Shown: positions 19,136 to 32,639 of the stretch, in pieces
Layout: each line of letters starts with the position of its first letter
Position numbering within the stretch: position 1 is the stretch's first letter
NCBI GenBank assembly: GCA_035578155.1
Contig: JAPWDM010000008.1
Location: 31,653,780 to 31,717,779 of the forward strand
Source: Brachynemurus nebulosus
Taxonomy: Eukaryota; Arthropoda; Insecta; Neuroptera; Myrmeleontidae
Reading direction: 5' to 3'
DNA length: 64,000 bases
Translations under genes and position numbers: made by a program
The notes under the pieces: generated by a model
What the model was told of the DNA's origin: nothing
Databases searched by the model: none
What the model saw: only the letters and a program-made list of their open reading frames with translations

Positions 19136-20520
19136 AACCCGTTGTGTAGCATTCTACGCCGCATTTGCATCCGCAGGACAGTTGTGGATCTCAGATAACA
19201 CAACCTGTACCTATCTAAAATATTTTACCTTGGTAATAGTAAAAAGGTTTCAAAATCGGTCAGTTATTTTATTTTTGATACTTTTAGGTCCTACTGACAC
19301 TTCAGACCTTACCTAACGTAATCTATATGTATCTAAAATAGCTTAGCTCCCCAACAGTGAAAAAATTTTCAAAATCGGTCGGCTAGTTTATTTTTGACGC
19401 TTTTGGATCCGATGGACCCTGGCAGACTTTACATAACGTAATCTATATTTATCTAAAATAGTTTAGTTCTGTAAGAGTGAAAAAATTTTCAAAATCGGTC
19501 GGTTAGTTTATTTTTACCACTTTTGGGTCCCATGGACCCTGGCGGACCCTAAATAACGTAATGTATGTCTATCTAAAATAGTTAGTTCCCCAACAGTGAA
19601 AAAATTTTCAAAATCGGTCGGTTAGTTGATTTTTGACACTTTTGGACCCATGGACCCTGGCAGACCTTACATAACGTAATCTATATTTATCTAAAATAGT
19701 TTAGCTCTGTAACAGTGAAAAAATTTTCAAAATCGGTCGGTTAGTTTATTTTTGACACTTTTGGATCCCATGGACCCTGGCAGACCTTACATAACGTAAT
19801 CTATATTTATCTAAAATAATTTAGCTCTGTAACAGTGAAAAAATTTTCAAAATCGGTCAGTTAGTTTATTTTTGACACTTCTGGATCCTATGGACTCTGG
19901 CAGACCTTACATAACGGAATCTATATTTATCTAAAACAGTTTAGCTCTGTAACAGTGAAAAAATTTTCAAAATCGATCAGGCAGTTTATTTTTGACACTT
20001 TTGGGTCCTATGGACCGAGGCGGACCTTACATAACGTAATCGATATTTATCTAAAATAGTTTAGCTCTGTAACAGTGAAAAAATTTTCAAAATCGGTCAG
20101 TTAGTTTATTTTTGACACTTTTGGGTCCTGTGGACCCTGGCGGACCTTACATAATGTATTCTAAATCTATCTAAAATAGTTTAGCTCTGTAACAGTGAAG
20201 AAATTTTTAAAATTGGTCGTTTAGTTTATTTTTTACAATTATGGGATCAGTAAATCCTGGCGAAACTCATACAAGTCTAGTACTCTAACAGTAAGAAAAG
20301 GGTTCTAAGGATCTCATATAACTTATGGCAGTCCGTAAGCTTCTTGCGGACATCATTTAATTAATTAATTCAAATACTTTAACTTACTAACTGTGAAAAA
20401 ATTTTTAAAATCGATTGGTTAATTAATTTCTGGCCTTTTTAGGTCCCGAAAACCTTGACCTCACATAAAATACCTTAAATCCATTTGAAATGGTTTAATT
20501 TTTTAACATTATTAATTATT
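18784..20520. repeat. About 120-bp minisatellite, 12 or so copies
   Basis: The unit contains TATCTAAAATAGTTTAGCTC, GTGAAAAAATTTTCAAAATC, GGTCGGTTAGTTTATTTTTG and CATGGACCCTGGC...ACATAACGTAATC. Copies begin near 18,790, 18,909, 19,206, 19,327, 19,447, 19,567, 19,686, 19,806, 19,926, 20,046 and 20,166; those from 19,327 to 20,160 are most alike, while the outer ones decay, as expected from unequal exchange. A (TA)n run interrupts it. No reading frame persists through it. Confidence 0.92.
19058..19131. repeat. (AT)n microsatellite
   Basis: About 37 uninterrupted AT dinucleotides within the 120-bp repeat array. Confidence 0.99.
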
Positions 20521-21196
20521 AGTGGAAAAATTTTCAAAATCGATTCAAAATATTTTTCCGTACATACATATGTACATTGTACACATTTTGTTTTGTTTCA
20601 TATATTTAATAATATTATATCATAACATAATCTTCAATTTCTTGTTTACTTAAAAATTCAATAAAAAAAAAAAAAAATTCTTCATTACATTAGCTTAGAA
20701 AATCTGTTTAATTTACATTTTTTAACATGGGATAGAACCATGCTAATTATAATGCAATAAATGAGAAACAAAACTCTATACATGTATGTGTGTTATATCG
20801 CATATATGTGAATAGTTTTCACTTGTTCTCACAAAATTCTTTAATAAAAAAGTGAAATATTTTTATACTTAATAAAGAACTGAGATATAAATATAAATTA
20901 CTTATTAGACTAACAAAGAAAGAATAAAAGTGAAAATTTACATTTTCTCGAAAAATACTTAAAATAGAAAGAAAATTATAAGAATATTTTCTTCATAATT
21001 TTTTTTTTCCTTTTCAACGATGTAAAAATTGAACTGCCTTATGATAGGATCGAATGATAAAAAATGGCCAGAAAACCTACTTCTGGGCATCCGACGTGTC
21101 TGGCTAACGAACTTAGCCAAGCCAATTCAGAATCCAGTCCGCACACAAAATTTCATAAGCGTTAGACGTTTCGTTCGAGAGTTATCGTGGGAACAC

Positions 21197-21232
<36 letters not shown>

Positions 21233-21629
21233 TTTAGTGAATATCATTTTCGTATTCTAGGGACCTCAAAACAGATTTCTGCCATAGCCCCGGACTCAGA
21301 TTGCGTCATGACACCTACTGTAATAGCTGAATTTCGAGTTTTCGAAATTCGCTAAAAATAGTTTACAATGAAAATCCTCAATGAAAAAGCTCTTAAAAAT
21401 TTAATTATAATTTAGAGTAAGCTAATTTCCATCCTATGAAATTTTAAATATTAAATTCATTCATCCTCCTAATTCCAGCTTTTTTTTTGGGGCTATTTCA
21501 AGACATGATTATTGTTACTATTGTGACTAATTAAATATTTCTGCCGAATTTTCATTTTTTTCGTTTGTGGTACGCGTACCCCCGGAGGCATGCGGTAAAC
21601 TTCTTAAGGGTACGTGATAACATTATTGG
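20521..21629. other. Gene-free A/T-rich stretch with a dispersed repeat and (AT)n
   Basis: Contains TGGGCATCCGACGTGTCTGG near 21,085 (related copy at 12.1 kb), followed by GTTCGAGAGTTATCG and an (AT)15 run at 21,199-21,229. The 108-codon frame across it is a repeat product. Confidence 0.55.
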
Positions 21630-22945
21630 GAACTAGCTGTCACCCGCGGCTTCGTAAGCGTGAATTTCGTAATTTAGTAAAGATAATTCGTTAAAAACTT
21701 TGAAAATGTAAAGTTTGACCTCTCCCCCATTTTTTTGCATTTATTCCCTATTTTAATCTTTACAGGGTTAATTTTCAAAAAGTGATGAATCATCTATTCA
21801 TTAATTTATTTTTGACCTCCTTTGACTATGCCCTCCAATTTCATGCGTGTAAAATTATCTTAACTGTGAGTAAAGCTACTTTAAATCAATTATTCCGAAA
21901 CAAATCGGACAAATTTAGTTTCCAATCAGTTCTTTAAAGTGCTTCGCTTCGCTCGCCAAACAGTTCAAAATTCAATAAAACGTTAATTACATGTAATGCT
22001 TCGCTCCGCTCGCCAAACGACTCGGAAGTAACCATTAATAAATCTAAGTTTCACACTCTGACATTTTTTCATTGATTCCCATATTGATAGTTTTAAAATT
22101 AATTCAATTTTAGATCCTTTTCGGGATCCCAGAACCCAGGTGGACTTTTTAAAATTATGTTCAGTTCCTCCGTAATTGAATTACTACTACTATTCTTTTC
22201 TACTATTCTTTTCGAAAGTAAAATTTTAGTAAAAAAGTTTTGAAGTTAACATTTAAATTTTTAAATATTATTTTTATTGTAACTTAGGTAATTTTTTGTT
22301 TCCATTTATTGTTAAAGGAGTATTTTTGATACATCAACTTTTGTCTTGAATATATCAACCCCCATAAAGAATATTGTGATAATTTTGACTAAAAATGTTG
22401 TCGATGTTGAGATGGTGAAGCGTCTAAGGAATAAATTTATAAAGTTTCACTGAAAAAGCTGAAATGTCACTGTCACATAGATTATTAGTAACAATTTCCA
22501 GCGAATTAAAATTCGCTCTCAAAAACACTTCAAATAACAAATTTGGTGTCAACTTCCGGTATAACCGGAAATGACACAAAGTTAAAAATATTTTAATTAA
22601 AATCTTCATAATTGAAAACATCTATAACAAAATTTTCAAAAATCTACTTTATTTAGAAGACCATAAACTTTTAATGAAGGTTCTATTTAAATCATTCTGT
22701 ACATAACCATTTGGGAGATCACATTAAAATGTGGCTAAGATTGATCGGGAGGTTAATATGTATATTCCCTGTAAATTTCAACTCAATAACTTTAATCGTT
22801 TTTCAGTTAAATCGGTTCGTACAAACAGACAGACAGACAGACAGACAAATTTTTTTTAGATATATGTCGAATTTGCTAACTGAAAAACATACTAATACTT
22901 AAAAATTCGAAAATCACAGACAGACCCTTCTATTTTATTTATAGG
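21630..22945. repeat. Dispersed-repeat block with CACCCGCGGCTTCG start and (GACA)n tail
   Basis: It opens AACTAGCTGTCACCCGCGGC, a motif common at one end of insect RTE/LINE-related repeats, and near its right end has CAGTTAAATCGGTTCGTACA followed by (CAGA)n at 22,826-22,849, the usual end of such repeats. The middle is decayed and holds no open transposase or reverse transcriptase. Family assignment is from motif memory only. Confidence 0.5.
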
Positions 22946-23582
22946 TATTGATGGCAAATGTTACAAACAGAAACATAAGAAGCTTCATTTTAAGAAAAAT
23001 TATAATTTAAAAAAGGAAATGAAAGATAAAGATAAGAAATTACATATTCTAAAATTTTTCAACACCAACATTTTTATTCATTTAAATCGCGGATAAAATC
23101 AGACCATAATTTTAAAGGTTGATTAGGCGTCACGTGATTATAAGTATTGAGTTTTATGTTGAAGCTATTTTTCTTTTTTATTATTTTAAGATGCTCGCCT
23201 TAAAACAGCCACCGTAAGATTACTTACTACGAAACAATTTCTTATATTCTGAATATTTGTAATTATTATTGGCTTTTGTTATATAAGATCATGACCCCTA
23301 CTATAACCTCAAAAAGGATTCTGAAGAAATTTGTAATAAACAAGAACATTGGCAATAAAAACTTGAAGACTCCATTTTAAGAGATGGAGGATACGTACTC
23401 ATAAATGAAAAACTTTCTAAAGGGGTACGCGAGAGAAAAAAGGCTGCGAACCGCTTTTAGACAATTGTCTAGACAATCTAGTCTAGACAATTGTCTTCAA
23501 AAGAAATATCTGTCTTCAAAATGTATAAAATTAATGCGGTAAAATCATCAAACTACGAAGATTACAGGTTCTGTATTACATA
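22946..23582. other. Gene-free spacer
   Basis: No gene or strong repeat; a local inverted word pair around ACAATTGTCTAGACAAT at 23,461-23,495 is noted. Confidence 0.5.
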
Positions 23583-24385
23583 TTAAGGAGGGAGGTCAAA
23601 TAAAAAAGCAACTTTTTTATTTCTGATTATTTTGCTTTTTGAAATTTTTTTTTCAAATTAAGGAGGGTTTCAAATAGAAAATTTTGTTTTTGGAAGATTC
23701 ATTACTCTTCCCTGTGGGGGGGGGCTCTTGATCACAAATTTTTAAGCGTTTAGAAGGAACGCCATATCTCAAAAAGTAATGAATATTTTTTAAATATTTT
23801 TTCATTATTTTATTTCTAAAGAACCTGTCCATAAAGCTGAGTATGGGGTTCAGGAAATTTTAAAAATTAACTATAAAACTGTAATCCCAGACTTCCAAAA
23901 TTTATAAAACCCAAATTTTTATTTAAAAAAATATTTAAAAATAGTTACAATTGTTCAAATGGAAAAAGCATACTCCACTTTATGCGCAATATGTTTATGA
24001 AGAAAATAAAAAAAATTAAGTCTCTATCTTTTCTAGAACTTGAGATATGATTTTCCTTGTCGGGAGAAACACAACTTATAATTTTTAGAAGTTTGGGATT
24101 ACAGTTTTATAGTTAATTTTTAAAATTACTTGAAACCCATACTCAGTTTTATGGACAGGTCCTTTAGGAATAAAATAATGAAAAAACATTTAAAAAATAT
24201 TCATTACTTTTTGACATATGGCGTTCCTTGTAAACGCTTAAAAACTTGCGAAAGAGGGCCCCCTCGCCCCACAGGGAAGAGTAATGAATGTTTCAAAAAC
24301 AAAATTTTCTATTTGAAACCCTCCCTAATTTGAAAAAAAAATTTCAACAAGCAAAATAATCATAAATAAAAAAGTTCCCCCCTTA
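23583..24385. repeat. Large inverted repeat (about 310-bp arms)
   Basis: Left arm 23,583-23,910 and right arm 24,075-24,385 are imperfect reverse complements (for example AAACCTGTCCATAA-like blocks, GGCGTTCCTT and ACTCTTCCCTGTGGGG with their complements). The spacer of about 165 bases shows no coding sequence. It looks like a foldback-type element or an inverted duplication that has begun to diverge. Confidence 0.8.
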
Positions 24386-24863
24386 AGAAAATTATAAAGT
24401 TTATAAAGAAAAATTCTAATTACGATCTCTTCTTGATTTAAATTATGCCATTCTAATTTTTTTTTAAATTTTTCATTCTTCTATAACCCGTGTTACAACA
24501 ACGCATTGTATTTTTATAAACGTTATATTCTAAAAACAATAACTTTATATTACCAGCATAAAACTATTGCCAAATGTGTCAACTATGGCGCGATAAAATA
24601 TGATAAAATAATATCATATAGATATAATTTTGTTAATATTTCATATATAAATTCGTTGTTATATGTATATTCGCTATATCCGTGCTTTAGTTCAACTATA
24701 CCTACCCACAGACACACAGTGTACGATTTACCACAACAAACTGTTTTAATTAATTATTATAAATTCATTAACACAAACTCTATTAACTGTTACGTTAATT
24801 GTGGTCCAAAGTATAGCGAATTTTTTGAGAAAAATTTTATTGAGCGATGCAAATATGCGATAA
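24386..24863. other. Spacer with an unrecognised 145-codon frame
   Basis: A plus-strand frame from 24,506 runs into the hAT element at 24,872. It is Tyr/Ile/Asn-rich, shows no domain, and ends inside transposon sequence, so I do not call it a gene. Nothing else is supported. Confidence 0.5.
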
Positions 24864-24871
24864 TAACTGGG

Positions 24872-26721
24872 CAGCCCCGGATCTACGATTTTTTAGAGCC
24901 AGGGCAGAAACTTGAAAATGGCGCCCTCCCTCTCCAAGTTTGACATAAATTGTCAAAAAAAAAAACTCATAAGTATATAAGTCCTTTATAAAACTCCAAA
25001 TTTTCTCCCCCCCCAAAAAAAAAATTAAGGGTTTTGTAAATGATCAATATAGGTACAAGTTGATTTTTTATTTTAATAAATCTAGTCCGAAAGCACTAGG
25101 AGACGGACGGGCAAGACGGAGAGGTCGGGCAAAAAAAATAATACCCTAATTGAGCTAGTTAGATATTTGATTGACTCAGATCTAATGTCGTATGCTTCTT
25201 CACTTTGAACTTAAAGGGATCATTTGTCAAAAGGAGGCACTGAAGTTTATTTGCGTGTTTAGTGACCGAAAAACTGTTTTGACGAGAAAAAAATCAATAA
25301 ATAGATATAAGTAATTTACGACTTATTTCTTTATGTATTGCAATTATTTATTTTTAATGATTTCTGTAATTTTTATGATCATTACTAGCTCGGGCTCGTA
25401 TTTAATTTGAATCTATTAGTTTTTAATTGTAGGTTAAGTTAGTTAAAAATGTGATTGGCGGGCAAAATGGAGTCAGGCAAAATGAATAATAAAATGAAGC
25501 TTCTTTAGTCAAAAGGAAAATTGTTTTAATTAATCCCGGACCTTCCAATGAAAAAGAAAAGAAAATTCATTTAAAAAAGATAGAGTCAATCAAAGAAAAT
25601 CAAAAAGATAATTATTTTTGTACTGTCTGTCAAGAAAAATACATATATCCGTAACAGAAGACTGGATGCAGTATAATTTTTGCTAGGAATGGACCCATGA
25701 AGCGTGTTCTTTATACACAGGTCAATCGTCCTTTTGCGATCGTCGTCGTCGTCTTTTTGCAATAATTGCGACGATTAATTTATTTATTTCATTAGTATTA
25801 GTTTTGCCAGTCCAAGATTTACCGCCTAGGAGGGTAAAAAGAATAATTGCAACTTTTCTTTCAAGTAATTAATGTGGTAAGATAAGAATTTTTTTTAATT
25901 TTCTGTTTACTTTATTAATCTTAAGTAACTGAAGACTTGTCATCTTGAGATAAATAAATAATTTTTTTTGTAATCTCATACTTTTTTTTAGAGATCAAAT
26001 TAACAGACCCTTCTTGCCCGTCCGTCCTCTACAAGTTGTGCAAATTTCAAATTTTTATCACCAGTTTCATCAGAGATACAGGGGCGCAAAATCCAAAAAT
26101 TTGGAAAAAAAGTCAGTTTTCGGAAGTTTGTAAAAATTAAAGGATACAAGTTTTACAATTGAAATAGTGTGTATTTGTTTCATAATGGGTACTTGTACCC
26201 GTATAGTTATTCTCATAAAAAATTCTAAGCCAGGTTTAAAACATTTCTTCTATAAGAAAAAAAAAATTTTCAAAAAGTAAATTTTGCTAAATTTTTATAT
26301 CCAACTTTAGGTAAAGTTTTCTTATGGAAGGGGCGAAAATAGGTTAAATATGAACATCACTTAAAATAAAGAGACATTTACTAACTTTAAAATGGTTTTT
26401 ATTTCAACCTTTTAGGATGAACGGTTTATTAAATATGTGCATTGGCATAAATAGCTGCAAACACAAAAATCAGCGCAAATTGGAAAACAAAAATGGTTAC
26501 CACGCTTAAACGGTTCAAGATATTTTTTGTTTAAAAAATTGTTCTCAATACTTCAAAATTTAATAGAAACAACTGGAAGAATATTAATTTTTTCTAAAAT
26601 GGTCGAGCAACCAACTTTTTTTTATCATTTGATAATGACCGACCTAGTATGATTTTGGCGCCCCCTGAAACTGACGCCCGGGGCAGAGGCCTCGGTTTGA
26701 CCCCCCTTAGATCCGGGCCTG
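24872..26721. mobile_element. hAT-type non-autonomous element (1.85 kb) with 8-bp target duplication
   Basis: The left end CAGCCCCGGATCTACG and the inverted right end CAGGCCCGGATCTAAG match at 14 of 16 bases, and both ends are flanked by TAACTGGG (24,864-24,871 and 26,722-26,729). An 8-bp duplication and a CAG-starting terminus are the hallmark of hAT transposition. No hAT transposase frame remains, and a second element is nested inside. Confidence 0.9.
25099..26029 (+). mobile_element. Nested pogo/Tigger-like element remnant
   Basis: Ends GGAGACGGACGGGCAAGA and, inverted, GAGGACGGACGGGCAAGA lie between TA dinucleotides, as for pogo/Tc1 insertions. Inside, at about 25,620-25,730, a broken frame encodes CTVCQEK then (after a frameshift) TEDWMQYNFC, a stop, EWTHEACSLYTGQSSFC: the spacing of Cys/His and the DW(I/M)Q...C..W.HE.C pattern match the PHD-like zinc-finger tail of pogo/Tigger-type transposases. 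It inserted into the hAT element, so it is younger. Confidence 0.7.
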
Positions 26722-26729
26722 TAACTGGG

Positions 26730-27303
26730 TAACGTTAATATTGTTGATAATACAAAGGTTCTTCAACTATGGGTCACGGTCCCAAGTGGGGTCGTAGAAA
26801 ATAAATTAAAACGTACCATCGTAATGATCATTTTTTTAACCCCGGCTGTTGTTCATGATTTTTTTTTTTTTGAGAATCCTGTTGAGCTAGTTAAATTACT
26901 AAATGTATTTTATTATAAATTTTAAATTGATTTTGAATAAACTAATCCTTTAAATGTTCCTTTTAAAACGGTGACGCAGGTATCATCAATTCTATGAAAA
27001 ACCCACCAAAACAATTATTAAGTTTCAACTCCTACGAAGAAAATTGGTAAAGAAAAGCTGATAATGTTACATTGTTGAAACCAAATATAAAGTTTGTGAA
27101 ACACACAAAAGGTTTATAAAATCGTTTAACAAGTTCGGTAAGTTGTGATGAAATTGGTTTGGATTGAAAATGAGTTGCCTTATTTTAAATAACTTTTTAG
27201 TTTAAGTAGGTATTTATTAAGAGATAGTGAAATTAAAAATTCGTTTAGTTTTTATAAAAAAAATTTAACAAAATTTTTTATTTTGTATTCTTCTCCCTAC
27301 ATA
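26730..27303. other. Gene-free spacer
   Basis: No coding region or strong repeat seen. Confidence 0.6.
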
Positions 27304-27920
27304 CAGTCGAGTCGCGTTATAAGTTTGCTTCGGGGCTGTAAGAGAATATAATTCTAAGAATTCCTGTACCCCCACTTGTGCTTAGTAGTCGATCGCCATA
27401 ACTGGCACTTCGCCTACTTTTCAAGCGTGTGAGTGTGTAGTTACATAATTAAATTGCCCGGACGTTTAGTGCAGTATTACCATTCGTTAGAAATGGCACA
27501 AAATCTCCCTACCTATTTTTAATAAATGCATTTACTAATATTGTATAAATGCGTTCTATAGTTTGTGTGACAGGTGTTTAAAAAATATTGTCCACACATA
27601 TTTTCTTTAAAAAAAATTTTTAAATCTTTTGTAGAAATTGTAAATATTATTGTTAGTGAAACAAAGTTTTTAACTCACGCGATGAACGAACAAAATTTGC
27701 TTTGGTCAACTACACATGTATTATGTAAACACGGACCTATAAAACAAATTCTGACAGGATGATTTATGAGTTGCACTAATCGTACGCTTGCTAGCTTATT
27801 AAACGTCAACACCTAGTTCCAGTCTTATAACGAGAGACTGAAATGCTTTTTTTTTCGATCATGGAGGGGGAATGTTTACAATAGAAATAAAATCGGCGGA
27901 CCTATAACGCGATTCGACTG
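27304..27920. mobile_element. Tigger/pogo-type MITE (617 bp) with TA duplication
   Basis: Left end CAGTCGAGTCGCGTTATAAG and inverted right end CAGTCGAATCGCGTTATAGG agree at 18 of 20 bases and sit between TA dinucleotides. The CAGTCGA...CGTTATA terminus is typical of pogo/Tigger derivatives. The 62-codon frame inside is not a transposase. Confidence 0.85.
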
Positions 27921-28109
27921 TACCACTTGTTTCTAAATCACAGTCTGTGACTATTCATTCGAACAAAATACTTCGAACTGTTTATTAGTGGCTATCTAAA
28001 CCGAAACTCACAGTTTCAAATAAAATGGTTGACACAAAACAAAATCGTATTGTGATTTTTTATTTTAATAATTACTGCTCTATGTAATGTTTAAGAAATT
28101 ATTAGCTAT

Positions 28110-28169
<60 letters not shown>

Positions 28170-29440
28170 TAATAATGAAATGAAAATTTAATCCATTTAT
28201 TAATTATCGTTTAACAATTTAATTAAATTTCGACCGAAGATAAATCTAAACCTGCCTTTTTTTCGGCTTTCATTGATCAGTCTTACCCAAAAAAGAAACA
28301 AAAATAAAAGGAAACAATCATAATCCCAAATAAATAATCAGTTTATTTTTCTGTTGGATGATTAGGTGGAGGTGCAGTATAAGAGATACTTTAAAATAAA
28401 CATTGATTTTTGAATACATATTACGTACATATTTGAAAAACTTAAATCCCCTAAAGGCTAAAGGCAACTTTTGCTTTATTTAGTAAAAAATAAATGAAAC
28501 ATTTTGCAATCTTGAGATTCTAAAATATCATTAATTGTAAGAAATAGGTATATTAGCACAAAAAATATATAAAGTTTTTTTTTTATTTCTGTTTTTTATT
28601 ATTATTCTTTTTTTAATAATTAAGTATCTTGAATTATTTTGTCCGTTCCAAACACATTTTTCATCACTCCCACAAAAAATTACAATGAAAAACATTCATT
28701 CTCCTATTCAGGGTTGGATTTAACTTTGAGAGGCTCCCGGACACTCTTCATGTAGGGGCTTCTTGTTTGATGACCAAATTTAGGAAAATTATGAGAAAAT
28801 AGGTTGCTGTTAACATTCAGAAAATAACTATACTTTACGAATAACTCTAACGAAACGAAATCACGTTCACTTGAAGGTAATACAACATTTCCCTGTCAAT
28901 GCGCCCATATTTTATTTAGAATGGGATAGAAATCCCATTGCGTGTTCCCAATCCTAAAATCCCTCATAAAAGCAACTATTATCCACCTGTTTTTCCCAAA
29001 AAAACGAAACAATATCACCAACCAATTAATTGCCACTGAAAAACAAATCCAACTTTTTATAATTTCGTCTACGACTACCATGAAATTGCTTGTTTATTGT
29101 ACAAAAGACTATCTAAGTAAGCGACTTTTTACATACAGCCACATATCCAGCTGTACAAAAAATGTTCCTTTACATGTACATATAATAATAATAATAATAA
29201 TAATAAAGCCCACTACATTTTTATTAATTCTTAAGTGATATACATGATACATATTATGTTAGAATCTGTACAAAAATTTTACCTAGCAACTGAATTTTTA
29301 CGTTTGTTTTTAATAAATTTCAAATACTACATAATTTTAATGTATTCGTATTTGTAGATTTGTACCAAATTTTTATCGTTTATTGTGAATTTCATGTTAG
29401 TCGTAAATAAAGTACAGTACGTAATTCGGTGGTAAAGCAT
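27921..29440. other. Gene-free stretch with (TA)n and (TAA)n microsatellites
   Basis: (TA)n runs at 28,115-28,165 and (TAA/ATA)n at 29,183-29,206. Short overlapping frames around 28,900-29,240 on both strands have no recognisable domain. Confidence 0.6.
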
Positions 29441-29510
29441 ATTACACACTAGCGCAATTACGCACTCGCCGCTCCGCGGCTCTTGCGTAACTTTTTCGCT
29501 CGTGTGTAAT
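29441..29510. repeat. CpG-rich nested hairpin
   Basis: ATTACACACTAGCG pairs with CGCTCGTGTGTAAT at the other end (13 of 14), and inside TTACGCA pairs with TGCGTAA around a CCGCTCCGCGG centre. The island is far more G+C-rich than the surroundings. It could be a small repeat element; no function is known. Confidence 0.65.
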
Positions 29511-31068
29511 AAGCAACTTACAACCTCAATCACGAAATATACTATTATCTGTCTATGTTATTAATTATATTCTCAGCGCGTACAGTTGTGGGAGTTTAAT
29601 TGCGTACGAGATGTGGGGGGTCCTGAGAACATGCCCCGAGTGCTCTTCAGTAAATCCGATCCTGCCTGTATTCTTCCTTTACAAACATCTACTTGTTTAA
29701 AAAAATAAGCTTTACCTACTTTTCCGAAAATAACAACAAGTGCTTTAAAAAGAATACATACCTATTTTGAGAAAAAAAAAGCCTTTGACTCCCAAACTCA
29801 AACTACCGTAGACAATTATTTTTAATATGAATATCGCAAATTTTCAGAAATTATTTTAATAAAGATGAAATGTGTTCTTGGATTTTATTACGAAAAATTT
29901 TATTTTAAAATGAAACAATACCAAGAAGGTACAGAGGTACCGTAAAATGGGATAAATCGCAACATTTTTATACATATTGTTATATATTAAAAAAACAGAA
30001 CCGACTAATTTTGGTTCTGGTAATTTATTTTTTATTTTTACTTTTCTAAAAACCCATATTTTCTCATAAGCTAGAAAACAAGTTTAAATATGGCCCATCC
30101 TTCTTCCCCCGTTCTTAAGGCAATGAATGGGGGAAAATAGAAAATTTATAGAAGGCCTGCAGATTTTCTTTTTATGAAACATTTTAGTTCATAAATTTGT
30201 TATATTCTTATTGGGAATTGTAACTTTTTTACACAAATCACAAATCTAAACATAAAAAGTAAATGTACGTATCATAAACTTGAAAATAAACTTTTATAAT
30301 GACTTATTCTTAAAATTTTTTCCAACCCTGGCGCATCAAATCCCATTCACACCTCATTAATCCATATTAATCCTTTTTGCGTTTTATTGACCTCCGTGTC
30401 ACCCCTATCCACCTCTGATACCTCTTTTTGACCACACAGATTATTAGTTTATATAAATATATTGAATACTGGTAAAAAATTTGACATATCAATAAAGGAA
30501 CTAAGATATGAATTTTACAGTCCTTTTGAACGTAAACACATTTTAACTAAATTCCAAAATAATTTAAAGTTTTGCCCTGTCTCACTATTAACCTTCATAT
30601 TAATTTTTTTACCAATTCACCCATTACTTTAAATTAATTGATTGTTATTTATCAGTAGTATAGCTTAAAGTAAAATGATAAACTGAAATATCATCTCCAA
30701 ACTTACTATTATTTGCAATAATGAAAAGATTTTATTCATCTTGTACCTATTTATCTCATTGTCCTTCGACGCTCCCTTTTACGGTACGTAAGAAAAGTTT
30801 AATTTTCCAACAAAATTTTGTGGTAAATCATTGTAGGTACTATATGTACCACAACGCTTATATTACCCTGAATTTATGTAAATGTATATTAGAATCATAA
30901 ACGTTAAGTGAAATTCTTACTTTTAAACATAAAATTTTGAATAATATTAAATTTCAAGAATAAAATGTGGCTATTTATAACTTTTCCTTTTTCTAAAGGA
31001 AAAGCAATTTAAACAAATTAAAGTGTTTGGTGCCATATAAAACATTTTAGAGATTAATGGTTGATTGC

Positions 31069-31155
<87 letters not shown>

Positions 31156-32639
31156 TCTAGTATTTAGGTAGCTAATACACACATTTGTAGATATATAAAA
31201 ATTGATTTAAAGGATTCAGATAACGGAAAAGATAATAAAAATCTTCATTAACATTTAAAATGAATAAATGGATCATTCTTCCAATTTAAAAATTTAATTC
31301 ATAATAATTAATATTTACCCTCACAAAGACAGTTTTAAGGGTAGCAATACAATCCCTAACTGAATCCACCCCATAAGCATACTGTCGAAGACCGTTTAAT
31401 ATCAATTATCACTTAAATACTTCTGAATTGTCCACCAGGTTATTAATGAATAGACTAAAATGAACATTCTTAAGTAACTATACAATATTTACTTCAAGAT
31501 ATAAAGATGATTAAGAAGTAAAAAAGTAGAAGTTTAAAAAAAAGAAACTACTGTTTATAATTTTTAATTTGTAGATATTAATATAACTAGCAGACTTGTT
31601 TTAATAGTTATTTAATGTCTAACACACTACCACCTTAAAATACTTTAACAAAAAAAATGAGACTAGCCGGTTGTCCAAGAATTATAATCATAAAGTAGAT
31701 AAAATATATGGTAAACGCTTAAACGACCAATAAATAAGTTTGAAGATTAATCCATCTTTGGACGATATCACACCAGTTATTAATTTTCAAAAAAGATCTT
31801 GATTTTTCACCTAAAAAAATGTTGTGTTGTGTGCTCATTTAAAACTTTATGTAATATTTGCAGCAATCGGTACAATTTTTGAAAAATTCAGAGAAGAGAT
31901 ATTATCCAAAAACGCCAACAATTTTGTAATTTGGAATCTAGCTTGAACTGATAATTCAAAATAGTTATTGACTGGGCTAATTTACGCTACACGTTTAGGT
32001 TAACTACACCCTAAAACTTTTTCGCAAACTTTCGAAAATATCCTCCCCTATTAGCAATTAAATCCAGTTCTAACTTAATCAGACAAAAAATTATAATTTT
32101 TTAAGTAGGTAGCTTTAAGTTTTTTAATTTGGAAAAGGTTACAAGAACTATTCTGAAACTTAATTTCAAATTCATTCATTGACAATATTCTCCTATTGTT
32201 GATATGAGACTAAGAACTAATAAAACAAATTAACATACTTGTTGAAAAAAAACATAATAATTATTTTAGAATACCTCGAAAATGGTGATGGAAATAAAAC
32301 GCTTTTACACAGAACAACAGAACCAAATTTTCTCAGATCACATTATAAAAATTTTTTTCACAACACTAACAAATCACTTTCTCTCGATTAAAAAAAAAAT
32401 TGTTTAAATTTTTTTCTTACACTAACACTATTTTTTTAATAACCAGAAAAAAATCACCCACTGCGTTTACTTGGAAATGTAATGTTTTAATAATAAAATT
32501 TTTTTCTATCGATCATGTTTCAAAATATTCACAATTTTTTGGAAAAAGTTATTTTTTTATTACAAACACATTGGATCATTATTCAATTTTTAACTAACTA
32601 CCAAAAAATTTACAAGAATGTTCTCCAAAAAAAGAAAAT
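29511..32639. other. Long A/T-rich stretch without genes
   Basis: No supported coding region on either strand. A pure (AT)n microsatellite lies at 31,072-31,146. The TACCGTAAAATGGGATAAAT at 29,938 resembles a transposon end but no partner was found. Confidence 0.6.

Noticed and set aside
18784..20520. CRISPR array
   Set aside because: The repeats are contiguous 120-bp units without unique spacers, and the DNA is eukaryotic.
24506..24943. 145-codon plus-strand frame
   Set aside because: Composition is A/T-driven (Tyr, Ile, Asn), no domain is recognised, and it ends inside a hAT element.
28709..29677. Possible hAT element with CAGGGTTGGATTTA and CAGGCAGGATCGGATTTA ends
   Set aside because: The ends match poorly and the 8-base flanks differ, so no insertion can be shown.
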